This document shows positions 35,815 through 43,891 of a stretch of 64,000 bases of DNA, in pieces (position 1 is the first letter of the stretch; every line of letters begins with the position of its first letter). Source of the DNA: Paenibacillus sabinae T27 (GTDB taxonomy: Bacteria; Bacillota; Bacilli; Paenibacillales; Paenibacillaceae); contig NZ_CP004078.1 in the NCBI RefSeq assembly GCF_000612505.1, positions 1,290,001 to 1,354,000 on the forward strand. The letters are read 5' to 3'. Under the pieces are notes generated by a model. The model was given only the letters and a program-made list of their open reading frames with translations, was not told the DNA's origin and did no database searches. Both the position numbers and the translations under genes were made by a program.

Positions 35815-37035
35815 TTAGAGGCTTCTGAGCATATCTGCAAACTTTGTAGAGGCCTCTTTTTTCTTTGGTTTTGTCACGTGCCAATATACATTTTTTGTAA
35901 TTGTATCGTCCTCATGTCCGAGTCTATCCATGATCTCTTGTAGCCCAATATCAAGTTCAGCAAGTAAGGAAACATGAGTGTGTCTGAATTTGTGGGGCGT
36001 TATGTTCGGATTTAAGTTTGTTAATTTTATTAACCGTTTCGTTCTGTATTCAATTGTACCTATATATTCAGGGTAACCGTAATTAGATTTCATTTTAGCA
36101 ATGACAAAGTCTTTATCGTGATAAACATTACGATGCCTCATTCGAACTTCGTTCTGCCGCGCACGATGATCTTCCAGCACTTTGATAAGATCCTCATCAA
36201 TCTCTATGATACGGGTTGAACTTTTTGTTTTAGGCGTGAGCAATTCATATTCCTTGACACTTTTATTATGACTGTAGATCGTCTTTGTAATGCTTATCCG
36301 ATGTTGTTCGAAATCAATGTCCTTCCACTTTAATGCACAAAGCTCCCCGACTCTCATTCCGGTGTAAGCCAGCATCATGAAAATAACATAATCTCTCTCC
36401 AGACCTTTGGTCTTAGATGCTTCTAAGAACAGGGCCAATTCCTCTTTTTCTAGGTAGTTTATCTCTTCATTCTTTTGCTCCAGTTGCTCAACCGTTTCTC
36501 TTGTCCTCGGGATATATGAATATAATGTAGGATCAGACTTAATCACAGATTTCTCCATTGCCCATTTAAAGATCATTTTTCCGGTATTCTGTATCCCTAC
36601 CAATGTGCTATGGGACAGGCCTTTTGCATGAAGTTCGTTTAGTGCATTTTGATAAGTGGCCAAGTTTATGTCTTTCATCTTCAAATATTGCAGGTAAGGC
36701 AGCAAGTTCTTTATTGTAAATTTACGCATCCTAACCGTTCCGGGCTTAACTGTTCCGGTGGATTCGTAGTATTTGTACCAGCTATCAGCGAAATCCTTGA
36801 ATAAGGTGTTAGGCTCCTCTACGAATGTTCCCTGCTGCAACTCGGCCAGCATTATTGCAGCAGCTGCTTCAGCGTCACCCTTTGTATCGAATCCACCTTT
36901 TTTCTTTTGCTTGCGCTTGCCGGTCATAGGATTGATGCCAACATCAATGATGAAAGCCCACTTTGCACCACAACTACATTTCTTTTTCTTCTTACCTGGA
37001 CACTTGCAATGAGGCTTGTAAAAATGACCCTGCAT
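35815..37035 (-). CDS. int: Phage tyrosine recombinase (integrase)
   Basis: 406 aa from ATG 37035, which follows AAGGAGTGATATGG. The N-terminus is lysine-rich with CxC and CSCG cysteines (a possible small metal site), then an arm-binding and a core-binding domain. The catalytic domain shows Arg in TGMRVGEL, HKFRHTH, GHEDD and the nucleophile Tyr in VYWHV. It integrates and excises the prophage. It is transcribed outward, towards the host junction. Confidence 0.95.
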   Translation of the reverse strand: MQGHFYKPHCKCPGKKKKKCSCGAKWAFIIDVGINPMTGKRKQKKKGGFDTKGDAEAAAAIMLAELQQGTFVEEPNTLFKDFADSWYKYYESTGTVKPGTVRMRKFTIKNLLPYLQYLKMKDINLATYQNALNELHAKGLSHSTLVGIQNTGKMIFKWAMEKSVIKSDPTLYSYIPRTRETVEQLEQKNEEINYLEKEELALFLEASKTKGLERDYVIFMMLAYTGMRVGELCALKWKDIDFEQHRISITKTIYSHNKSVKEYELLTPKTKSSTRIIEIDEDLIKVLEDHRARQNEVRMRHRNVYHDKDFVIAKMKSNYGYPEYIGTIEYRTKRLIKLTNLNPNITPHKFRHTHVSLLAELDIGLQEIMDRLGHEDDTITKNVYWHVTKPKKKEASTKFADMLRSL

Positions 37036-37147
37036 CCATATCACTCCTTGAAATCTCTCTATGCCTGTATTGTAGGTGAGGTACAGCAAAAAGACCATAC
37101 CCATTTAGGTACGGTCTGGTATAGGAGAGTTGTTTTATCAATAAAAA

Positions 37148-38287
37148 TTAATTTGATAATTTATTTAGTTCATCTATTACATACTTTATAGGAATCGCAA
37201 ATTCCAAATTACCTCCGCTAATACCAGCATTAGTAACTCCTATAACATTTCCATATTCATCAAGTAACGCCCCACCAGAAGAACCGTGATCTATATCAGC
37301 AGTATGCTGTATAGTTGTAATCCCATCAATTGTCCTAATTCCAGATATAATACCTTCAGATAGTGAGTTTTCCAATCCTTGAGGGCTACCTATTGCATAA
37401 ACCTTATCACCAACTTCAGGTAAATTAACATCATAATTTAGATATTTAGAAGGTGAAATTCCGGTAATACCACCATTTTCATTGTATGAAGTAGAAAGAA
37501 ATACTCCAAATATATCAGTTGTTGGATTATCAAATTTATACCATCCATTAGAATCATATACTGTACCATCTAATTTAACTAATATTCCAGAACTATTTTC
37601 TACAACGTGATGGTTTGTTATAAAAATACCTCCTGCAAGAGTAAATCCAGAACCAGATGATATAGGATTACCTTGATTATCATATGATATAACATATCCT
37701 ACACGATCCATTAGTTGTGCAATCTCTTTTGCCGATAAAACTTTTTTTGTATCATTATTTACAATATCAATATTATTTGTTGCAGCACCTTCTTCTAAAG
37801 GCAAACCTACTAATGGATATACTTTGCTCCGAATTTTTTCAACGCTTGAATTAAAATAAACTGCATATCTATATTTATCATAACTAACATTTGCGCCAAG
37901 AAGTTCACTGAATGCTCTCATCGGAACATAGACAGTTCCTTTTAAAAAAATTGGCTTTCCTGAAATTTTTATTTTTTTTGTTGTTGACTCTAAGAACGTT
38001 GAACTAACATCGACATTATTTGAATTAATTGTGAAAGCTATCTCAAAAGGGCCTTTATTATAAGATGCTAGAGCTGATTTGTATTCCGGGTAATAGACAA
38101 CAGTGAAATCTATGTTCTCGAATAGCGCTCTCATTGGTATATATGTTGTGTTATTTATGATTATAGGAGAAGTTGCACTAGCTATATAGTTACCATTTAT
38201 AACTAGCGATAGAGAAGTGGACTTTGCAGAAGCGGAAGCAGGAATGAGTAATAATACTAAGATGACACTAATAATTATTTTTTTCAC
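37148..38287 (-). CDS. Secreted trypsin-like serine protease with copper amine oxidase-like N-domains
   Basis: 379 aa. GTG 38287 is preferred because AAAGGGGA lies 9 nt upstream; an in-frame ATG further up has no such site. A signal peptide (~1-22, ending SASA) is followed by two stalk-type copper amine oxidase N-terminal repeats (SPIIINNTTYIPMRAL and GTVYVPMRAFSE). A HtrA/trypsin-like domain follows, with His in TNHHVV, a likely Asp in NPTTDIFG, and the nucleophile Ser in DHGSSGGAL. No PDZ domain. It is very AT-rich and lies between integrase and repressor, the usual place for lysogenic conversion genes. Target unknown. Confidence 0.85.
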   Translation of the reverse strand: MKKIIISVILVLLLIPASASAKSTSLSLVINGNYIASATSPIIINNTTYIPMRALFENIDFTVVYYPEYKSALASYNKGPFEIAFTINSNNVDVSSTFLESTTKKIKISGKPIFLKGTVYVPMRAFSELLGANVSYDKYRYAVYFNSSVEKIRSKVYPLVGLPLEEGAATNNIDIVNNDTKKVLSAKEIAQLMDRVGYVISYDNQGNPISSGSGFTLAGGIFITNHHVVENSSGILVKLDGTVYDSNGWYKFDNPTTDIFGVFLSTSYNENGGITGISPSKYLNYDVNLPEVGDKVYAIGSPQGLENSLSEGIISGIRTIDGITTIQHTADIDHGSSGGALLDEYGNVIGVTNAGISGGNLEFAIPIKYVIDELNKLSN

Positions 38288-38452
38288 TGGACAGTTCCCC
38301 TTTATCATCCGCATCGGCTGCGGAATTTGCTATATATATTATTTCTCGTCATTTCCCACGAATTACTTTAATTTACTTGGTATATTTTACGCAATGATAA
38401 TCTAACCACTACGGGGTTAATATGGTAATAAATATTACAACCAGGAGTAAAC

Positions 38453-38788
38453 ATGAAAATACCAGTGGTAAGGATGAAGACAACAGGAGATGTAGATAAA
38501 GATTTTGTCGAAATTGACCTTGTCAAAGATGTGAACTTCGTTTACAAGTGGCAGAAAACTAAAAACTCTATTGAATGCCTCGCATTTTTCACCTCGAACG
38601 GCACATATCTAGCACTCACAACACTTCGTGAAGCTTCCATTTCCTTCTCAAAATATGGATATAAGCCCCTTGATAGTTCTACGCTTGTTAATTTAAGCCG
38701 AATTATGGAAACAGAACCTGCAGAAAATGGATCTAAAATCACATTCATTGACCATACGGTAACATTTGTACGACGCAAGCTTATTTAG
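38453..38788 (+). CDS. LytTR-like DNA-binding protein, stand-alone
   Basis: 111 aa. The pattern of beta strands ending in LVNLSRIMETEP...FIDHTVTFVRRKL resembles the LytTR DNA-binding domain, without a receiver or membrane part. Such proteins bind paired direct repeats. The ATG follows CCAGGAGTAAAC. Single rightward gene between the leftward protease and the lysogeny module. The match is to pattern, so it remains tentative. Confidence 0.6.
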   Translation: MKIPVVRMKTTGDVDKDFVEIDLVKDVNFVYKWQKTKNSIECLAFFTSNGTYLALTTLREASISFSKYGYKPLDSSTLVNLSRIMETEPAENGSKITFIDHTVTFVRRKLI

Positions 38789-38984
38789 TATGTATTGTCA
38801 AGATACTTGAATGGGGGTGATGGGGTGATTCATCCCCCTAGATTCGACATTTTATGACAGTAAATATCTGTTATTCTAGTTTTACAGAAATAACCTCAAT
38901 TACTTTTTTAGGAATAGTAGATTGTAAATACATATTTGTGCAGGGTGTGTTAGATTTATCAGACGAGTCATAAATAGCGCTACC

Positions 38985-39004
38985 ACTTCACTAGGTAGTG
39001 AAGT
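38985..39004. promoter_or_regulatory. Perfect 20-bp palindrome
   Basis: ACTTCACTA-GG-TAGTGAAGT, 37 bp beyond the 3' end of the small leftward XRE gene. No T run follows on either strand, so it is more like a protein-binding site than a terminator. Confidence 0.4.
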
Positions 39005-39040
39005 TCTCGCCGGGTCGGAGCAGCAAATGCCGCTCATTAC

Positions 39041-39253
39041 CTACTGCTTAACAAAATCATAGAGATCGTCGATATAGCAACCAATGGCCTTTGCGATCGT
39101 TGCTGCCGTAGCAAGCATCATTACTTTCCGGTTGTTCGCATAATCGGAAATTGCAGACTCGCTAATCCCTGTAGCCTCGCTTAACCATTGCTGGTTTCTC
39201 TTGATTTCTCTAAGTTTTTGTTTCAGTAGGCATCGACCAGGTTTGTAGCCCAT
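39041..39253 (-). CDS. Cro/CI-type HTH protein (70 aa)
   Basis: Small protein made of one XRE-type HTH (QQWLSEATGISESAISDYANNRK). It lies leftward, downstream of the CI-like gene and separated from it by a small rightward ORF. It probably belongs to the lysogeny control region. No clear Shine-Dalgarno site; MGYKPGRCLLKQKL is the longest reading. Confidence 0.75.
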   Translation of the reverse strand: MGYKPGRCLLKQKLREIKRNQQWLSEATGISESAISDYANNRKVMMLATAATIAKAIGCYIDDLYDFVKQ

Positions 39254-39353
39254 GATCGCGCCTCGCGTATTTACATTATTTTGGGTTGAACAAGAACAGT
39301 CGTTCGTATAAAATAAACTTACTAATCGCTTAGAACGAGAATGGAGAATCGCT

Positions 39354-39494
39354 ATGTCTACTGATGAGATTTATGAAATCTTACTTCGGACAAGCAGGGA
39401 ACAGCTTATGACATTAATGAATACTGCCGCTGATTGCGAAATTGATGAAATGAATAAATTAATAATTCCACTCATCAATCGATTAATTGCTTAG
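39354..39494 (+). CDS. Small ORF in the lysogeny region (46 aa)
   Basis: MSTDEIYEILLRTSREQL... to ...LINRLIA. ATG 39354 is preceded by AATGGAG with good spacing. It is acidic and helical, with no recognised family. It runs opposite to both neighbouring repressor-type genes, so it might be an antisense-placed regulator or a chance frame. Confidence 0.5.
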   Translation: MSTDEIYEILLRTSREQLMTLMNTAADCEIDEMNKLIIPLINRLIA

Positions 39495-39495
39495 A

Positions 39496-39882
39496 TTAGA
39501 TGTCTTTTTTAAACGTCTTCAATAAATCTTCGATAATCTTTCTCTTGTCATCTGGCAAATTGATTATTTCATCTGCTATTTTTATTTTCGCAATTACCTC
39601 ATCATTACTAATGTTATATGCCTCAATTGTTTCTCTAACATTTTCTGAGTATTTTTTATTTTTAGTGTTCGTTCTACCTACAAGATAATCGATCGAAACA
39701 TCGAAATAGTCTGCAATAATTTCTAGTCGTTCTCTTTTAGGAAGCTCTCCTGTTGTCTCATACCTCCTTATTGAAGAAGCCGGTATTTTTAATTCTTCAG
39801 ATAATTTATCCTGGGAAAAACCTTTTGATATTCTGAGTTCTTTTAGCCGATCTTTGAACTCGTGACTCATTAAAAACACCAT
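39496..39882 (-). CDS. CI-like phage repressor (XRE)
   Basis: 128 aa. N-terminal HTH (LRISKGFSQDKLSEELKIPASSIRRYETTGELP) and a helical C-terminal part for oligomerisation, without a LexA-like peptidase domain. The repressor therefore cannot be inactivated by RecA-stimulated self-cleavage. It is transcribed leftward from the operator region shared with the rightward early promoter. AGGAGG is 10 nt upstream of the first ATG. It likely keeps the prophage silent. Confidence 0.88.
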   Translation of the reverse strand: MVFLMSHEFKDRLKELRISKGFSQDKLSEELKIPASSIRRYETTGELPKRERLEIIADYFDVSIDYLVGRTNTKNKKYSENVRETIEAYNISNDEVIAKIKIADEIINLPDDKRKIIEDLLKTFKKDI

Positions 39883-39916
39883 CCTCGCTTTTCCTCCTGT
39901 AATTGTAAAGTAAAAT

Positions 39917-40009
39917 GTTCATAAAATAAACGTTCAAAAAGTGAACTTAAAGTATTGACATGTTCAGATATTGAACTTATACTATGATCAAGAAGTTCAA
40001 AAAATGAAC
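39917..40009. promoter_or_regulatory. Lysogeny-switch operator array
   Basis: Three 15-bp palindromes of form GTTCA-N5-TGAAC lie at 39932-39946, 39962-39976 and 39995-40009. A fourth, half-degenerate site is at 39917-39931, directly abutting the first. The middle operator lies between the -35 and -10 boxes of the rightward promoter, so binding would block RNA polymerase. The likely binders are the two XRE proteins that flank the array. Confidence 0.85.
39955..39983 (+). promoter_or_regulatory. Rightward early promoter (PR-like)
   Basis: Consensus TTGACA, a 17-bp spacer and TATACT, with an operator inside the spacer. It drives the Cro-like gene, antirepressor and early genes. Confidence 0.85.
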
Positions 40010-40027
40010 GAAAGTGAGGTGAACATA

Positions 40028-40267
40028 TTGACTGATAAAGAACTTAAGCCACTTCCTAAATTGACGCAAGCTCGCTTGGAAAAAGGGATGACGCAGGAAC
40101 AACTTGCAAAGAAGGCTAAAATCACACGTTCTGTACTATCGAACATCGAAAGAGGTTACTCGCTTCCTTCTCTGCCTGTAGCGTATCGTATAGCTAAAGC
40201 TTTAGACAAGCCGATCGAGTATCTTTTTTTTAACCGAAATGTTCAAAAAGTGAACAAATCAGCATAG
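40028..40267 (+). CDS. Cro-like XRE regulator
   Basis: 79 aa from TTG 40028, 6 nt after GTGAGGTG. An upstream in-frame ATG (40004) lies inside an operator and lacks a ribosome site. HTH at MTQEQLAKKAKITRSVLSNI. First gene of the rightward early transcript, in the Cro position opposite the CI-like gene. A further GTTCA-N5-TGAAC site lies within its own 3' end. Confidence 0.85.
   Translation: MTDKELKPLPKLTQARLEKGMTQEQLAKKAKITRSVLSNIERGYSLPSLPVAYRIAKALDKPIEYLFFNRNVQKVNKSA
40241..40255. promoter_or_regulatory. Distal operator copy inside the Cro-like gene
   Basis: GTTCAAAAAGTGAAC, identical to the operator at 39932-39946 and about 300 bp away. It could serve DNA looping or a roadblock. It is part of the coding sequence. 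Confidence 0.7.
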
Positions 40268-40279
40268 GAGTGATTATGT

Positions 40280-40999
40280 ATGAACCAACTTCAACAATTC
40301 ATGTACGGTCACAAAGAAGTCCGCAGCACATTAATTGATGGTCAACCTTGGTTTATCGCTAAAGATGTTTGTGATGTTCTTGGATTGACCAATCCAACAA
40401 TGGCGATTCAAACGCTTGATGAAGATGAACGGGCTAAGTTCAACTTAGGGCGTCAAGGAGAAACAAACATCGTCAACGAACCCGGCCTTTACTCCTTAAT
40501 CCTCGGAAGCCGAAAACAGGAAGCTAAACAATTCAAACGCTGGATCACGCACGAAGTCATCCCATCTATCCGCCGTACCGGAACTTACGGTATACCAACA
40601 AACCTTCCTGATGCGCTGCGATTGGCCGCCGAGATTGAAGAAAAACGTGTCCTATTGGAACAGAAGATCGAACAAGACAAGCCAAAAGTTCATTTTGCTG
40701 AATCGGTTGAAATTTCGAAAGATTCCATACTTGTTGCTGATCTCGCAAAGTTATTGAGACAAAAAGGTATAGAGATGGGCGAGCACAGACTTTACAAGTG
40801 GCTTCGCGAAGAAGGATATCTTATTAAATCCGGATCAGAGTATAACAAGCCTACACAACGTTCAATGGAAATGGGTCTTTTTGAAATCAAGACAGGCCAT
40901 CGCGGAAGTTCAGACGGAACAATTAAACTCACCTACACAACAAAGGTTACAGGAAAAGGTCAAATTTACTTCATCAATAAATTTTTAAATGCAGCTTAA
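40280..40999 (+). CDS. Phage antirepressor (Bro-N plus KilAC domains)
   Basis: 239 aa. The N-terminal Bro-N domain (~10-105) has TLIDGQPWFIAKDVCDVLGL and GLYSLILGSRKQEAKQFKRWITHEVIPSIRRTG. The C-terminal KilAC/ANT domain has VADLAKLLRQKGIEMGEHRLYKWLREEGYL. Antirepressors bind and disarm phage repressors. It lies 12 nt after the Cro-like gene in the same transcript. Confidence 0.93.
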   Translation: MNQLQQFMYGHKEVRSTLIDGQPWFIAKDVCDVLGLTNPTMAIQTLDEDERAKFNLGRQGETNIVNEPGLYSLILGSRKQEAKQFKRWITHEVIPSIRRTGTYGIPTNLPDALRLAAEIEEKRVLLEQKIEQDKPKVHFAESVEISKDSILVADLAKLLRQKGIEMGEHRLYKWLREEGYLIKSGSEYNKPTQRSMEMGLFEIKTGHRGSSDGTIKLTYTTKVTGKGQIYFINKFLNAA

Positions 41000-41097
41000 A
41001 CCACAATCCATAGTATGTACGCAATAAATCAATTCAATATATTGTACAACGACACTAATACACTGAAAAGGAAATTATTACAAGGAGGTGCAGCACT

Positions 41098-41364
41098 ATG
41101 AAGAAACATTACACTATCGAAGAACTTCCGCCAGTGCTTACTGCGCAGCATATCGCTGACTACCTGTTAATTGCTCGACTAACTGTGTATGGACTGTTTG
41201 ATTTACCGCCAGAACGTGGAGGGATTCGAAACTTCCCGGTCGGAAAATCACGTAGGGCCATGAAATCGGACTTAATCGACTGGATTAACTCACAGAGAGA
41301 TCAACAATACGAGGTAGCAAAAAGACGGATGAACCATATCGAAGGTGTGAGATCAATATCTTAA
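41098..41364 (+). CDS. Excisionase-type HTH protein
   Basis: 88 aa. A helix-turn-helix of the HTH_17/MerR-like type (LTAQHIADYLLIARLTVYGLF), followed by a wing with RNFPVGKSRRAMKSDLIDWI. Such proteins bend att DNA or regulate early genes. ACAAGGAGGTG precedes the ATG. Confidence 0.75.
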   Translation: MKKHYTIEELPPVLTAQHIADYLLIARLTVYGLFDLPPERGGIRNFPVGKSRRAMKSDLIDWINSQRDQQYEVAKRRMNHIEGVRSIS

Positions 41365-41377
41365 AGGGGTGGGAGCA

Positions 41378-41611
41378 ATGGCTAAATCACGCGAGGAAAT
41401 GAAACGTCTCTTAACACCGGTTGTACCATACAAAAAGCCGGACAAGCCATTCACACCGCGCTTTGTACCTACATGCGGCTGCGGCGCTGTTGCGGAGTAT
41501 GAGGTGTACGAGCACAGGGAAGCCCACTGCCGCCGATGCATGCTCGATGCGGTAGACAGCAACGCGTTCACCATTGTTAGACGGATCGGAGGATATGACG
41601 ATGCCAGTTGA
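41378..41611 (+). CDS. Small zinc-ribbon-like phage protein
   Basis: 77 aa from ATG 41378, after AAGGGGTGGGAG. It contains CGCG and CRRC cysteine pairs about 25 residues apart, a plausible zinc site. No recognised family. It overlaps the next gene. Confidence 0.6.
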   Translation: MAKSREEMKRLLTPVVPYKKPDKPFTPRFVPTCGCGAVAEYEVYEHREAHCRRCMLDAVDSNAFTIVRRIGGYDDAS

Positions 41612-41789
41612 CTACATCGTAGACACCACATGTGGCCGTCACTTCTGCTGGAGCGCAACCAGCTACGAAAACTTGATACTTAGCATACAGGATCGCGGAT
41701 ACATGCCGACCTTCATCATGCCACTTAGCGAATATGAAGCGCGGGAACGAGCAATAGAGAAGGAAAGAGAGCTGAAAGAATCTGCTTAA
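41601..41789 (+). CDS. Small phage protein
   Basis: 62 aa from the ATG 8 nt after CGGAGG; a second ATG six bases earlier is too close to it. The sequence (MPVDYIVDTTCGRHFCW...) ends in a charged helix. It overlaps the preceding gene by 11 nt. Function unknown. Confidence 0.6.
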   Translation: MPVDYIVDTTCGRHFCWSATSYENLILSIQDRGYMPTFIMPLSEYEARERAIEKERELKESA

Positions 41790-41835
41790 GACGGTACAGG
41801 ACATTATTCAACACTATAAAGGAGAGACAAAACCA

Positions 41836-41994
41836 ATGACAGTAAAAGAATTAATCGAGGAATTAAGCAAGAAAAATCCTGAAGCTAAAATCTCAGTTAT
41901 CACCGTTAGAAACCGTGATCAATGGGAATATACTTCCAATCCTAAAGTCACTTCTCACAAGAACAGTTTCGGAGAAACCGTTTGGATCCAATAA
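41836..41994 (+). CDS. Small phage protein (52 aa)
   Basis: MTVKELIEELSKKNPEAKISV... begins like proteins in which a helical dimer segment precedes a strand. AAAGGAGAG stands upstream. Function unknown. It fills the gap between neighbouring small ORFs. Confidence 0.65.
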   Translation: MTVKELIEELSKKNPEAKISVITVRNRDQWEYTSNPKVTSHKNSFGETVWIQ

Positions 41995-42010
41995 GAAAGG
42001 AGAGAGTGAA

Positions 42011-42223
42011 ATGGACAAATACGAGAATCACCTTGACGAATGGCGCGAAGAATCTGCTCGGGAGAGATACGAAAGAGAGCAAGCGCGAAAGCCGAAGTAC
42101 GATCCGAGAGATCCACGATACATTGCACCGGAAGGATACTGCCCAACATGCGAAGACCACACCACTCAAATAGACGCACAAGGATGCTGCAGGAAATGCG
42201 GAACGGAGGTTGTGAATAAATGA
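42011..42223 (+). CDS. Small zinc-ribbon phage protein
   Basis: 70 aa. A charged helical N-terminus (WREESARERYEREQARKPK) is followed by a zinc ribbon with CPTC and CRKC. AAAGGAGAGAG precedes the ATG. Its stop overlaps the next start as ATGA. Function unknown. Confidence 0.7.
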   Translation: MDKYENHLDEWREESARERYEREQARKPKYDPRDPRYIAPEGYCPTCEDHTTQIDAQGCCRKCGTEVVNK

Positions 42224-42387
42224 TTTATAAATATATCTGCAAAAGTTGCGATAGCAAACCATTCTATACATGGTTCGAGCCTATTGTAGAAAACCCAGCA
42301 TTCTGCCCTTGTTGTGGTAATGACGAAGAAGTTGAGTTTGCTGCTGGATTAGAAAATATGACGGAGGAATTTAACAATGCCAAATGA
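42220..42387 (+). CDS. Small zinc-ribbon phage protein (55 aa)
   Basis: MIYKYICKSC begins a rubredoxin-like pattern with CKSC and CPCC pairs, as in short metal-binding regulators. It starts by ATGA overlap and its end overlaps the next gene by 11 nt, so it is embedded in a translationally coupled run. Confidence 0.7.
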   Translation: MIYKYICKSCDSKPFYTWFEPIVENPAFCPCCGNDEEVEFAAGLENMTEEFNNAK

Positions 42388-42706
42388 ACAAGGTCGTTAC
42401 AACCGACAGGAAGTGATTGAAAGTGGACTGCCTTACTTTATCCCGCGTTCTGGTAAATGGAATGGAAACACTTATCCGTTCGCTGTACTGCTTAGTAAGA
42501 CGAGATGCAAAGAGTTAGGCGTTCCGATACTCAGCAATGGACATGAGAATCCTTCAGCATTCTTGTACTCCGCAAATGCCGGTGCTGGTACAAACGACAC
42601 AGATCATCGTTACTACGCCTTATACGACCGTACAGACGCTTATGAAGAGATCAAAGACAAACTTTATCCTAGGGAGATTATGGGGAGTAAAGATGATGCC
42701 GAATAG
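42377..42706 (+). CDS. Phage hypothetical protein
   Basis: 109 aa, soluble, aromatic-rich (GLPYFIPRSGKWNGNTYPFAVL). Not a family I recognise. GACGGAGG is 9 nt upstream, within the previous gene. Confidence 0.65.
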   Translation: MPNEQGRYNRQEVIESGLPYFIPRSGKWNGNTYPFAVLLSKTRCKELGVPILSNGHENPSAFLYSANAGAGTNDTDHRYYALYDRTDAYEEIKDKLYPREIMGSKDDAE

Positions 42707-42863
42707 ACTTAAATTCCTTGAACTCGCCAAGATCGCCAATGCCCGGGGAACGTTAACCCAAACTCTTAAACGTGTATATCTGCTGAACTATGTACGGGAG
42801 GTGAGAAAAGAACAGGCGACCACTGCAATGGCCGCCAGGGAAAGACTGTTTGAAAATTATTGA
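42693..42863 (+). CDS. Small basic phage protein
   Basis: 56 aa from ATG 42693, 5 nt after GGGGAG. Basic and helical (MMPNRLKFLELAKIANARG...), overlapping the preceding gene by 14 nt. Function unknown. Confidence 0.6.
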   Translation: MMPNRLKFLELAKIANARGTLTQTLKRVYLLNYVREVRKEQATTAMAARERLFENY

Positions 42864-42900
42864 TGCGCCTATCTTACCACACATTTAGGAGGGAGTACAC

Positions 42901-43047
42901 ATGAGCTGGGAAGACATTTACGCACAATTCCAACAATTACAGGATGAAAACGCGGAACTTCGCCGCGAGAATACGAAACTTCAGCGTGAACTCGCTATGG
43001 CAAACGACTTGTACGAGCATCTGCAGAATGAACAGGCGTACCGATGA
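42901..43047 (+). CDS. Small coiled-coil phage protein (48 aa)
   Basis: MSWEDIYAQFQQLQDENAEL... shows heptads through residue ~40, a short leucine-zipper-like coil. AGGAGGGAG is upstream, and the stop overlaps the next start (ATGA). Confidence 0.65.
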   Translation: MSWEDIYAQFQQLQDENAELRRENTKLQRELAMANDLYEHLQNEQAYR

Positions 43048-43271
43048 AGACCCGGGACGAGCGTATCCGGTATGTCATCAGGCACCGTGACGGCCACTTC
43101 ATCAACATTCGCTGCGAGCCTACACACGACTTCATGAAAGTGGATCGATGGGTCACAGAAGATGATGTACAAGCCTTCCTTCATGGGTACTACGCACCGC
43201 CTGACCCGGATAATTACTACGCTGTTCCTATAAAAGTCACATATGAACTGGAAACGGAGGTATCGCAATGA
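43044..43271 (+). CDS. Phage hypothetical protein (75 aa)
   Basis: Compact mixed sequence (VIRHRDGHFINIRCEP...). Not recognised. It is coupled on both sides by ATGA overlaps, the downstream one to the ERF gene. Confidence 0.65.
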   Translation: MKTRDERIRYVIRHRDGHFINIRCEPTHDFMKVDRWVTEDDVQAFLHGYYAPPDPDNYYAVPIKVTYELETEVSQ

Positions 43272-43891
43272 GTGAAGAAGTGAAGATGAATCTGTACCAA
43301 AAAATTAGCGCGGTCATGAAAGACGTCGAGTATCTTTCCAAGGATGACGCCATTGAGTTCAAATCAACAAAATACAAAGCCATTTCAGAGGAAAAGGTTA
43401 CTTCTACTGTTCGTGAAAGCCTAATCCGTCACGGTCTTGTAATTCTACCGGTAGAGCAGTCTCACAAACGAGAAGACACGCTGACAACGGTAGATGTGAA
43501 ATACAAGATCGTGGATATTGACACCGGACAGTTTGAAATGCTGGCAAGCTCCGGTACGGGGGCAGATACCCAGGATAAGGGTGTAGGTAAGGCGATGACA
43601 TACAGCTACAAATACCTTCTGCTACGTACATTTGCCATCCCTACTGGAGAGGACCCGGACAAGGTTAGCAGCGCAGAGTTGGACGAGAAACAGCGCGTAG
43701 AGAGTGAAAAGAAGGCTGCTGAAGAACAGAAGATTATGAAACAAATGGAGATTAAATGGGAAATACTCGCTGGCAGTCTTGACGGGTTTGAACAATGGGT
43801 AGACGGCATGAAGAAGAAAAAACATACGATCCATCAGATGCACGAAGTACTGGCAAAGAAATTACTTGAGAAGAACAAGGAGAGTGCCTAA
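43268..43891 (+). CDS. erf: ERF-family single-strand annealing protein
   Basis: 207 aa. The ERF core is visible: KYKAISEEKVTSTVRESLIRHGL, then SSGTGADTQDKGVGKAMTYSYKYLLLRTF. The C-terminus is charged and helical. ERF promotes annealing of homologous strands in phage recombination and genome circularisation, usually with the SSB that follows here. Confidence 0.93.
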   Translation: MSEEVKMNLYQKISAVMKDVEYLSKDDAIEFKSTKYKAISEEKVTSTVRESLIRHGLVILPVEQSHKREDTLTTVDVKYKIVDIDTGQFEMLASSGTGADTQDKGVGKAMTYSYKYLLLRTFAIPTGEDPDKVSSAELDEKQRVESEKKAAEEQKIMKQMEIKWEILAGSLDGFEQWVDGMKKKKHTIHQMHEVLAKKLLEKNKESA

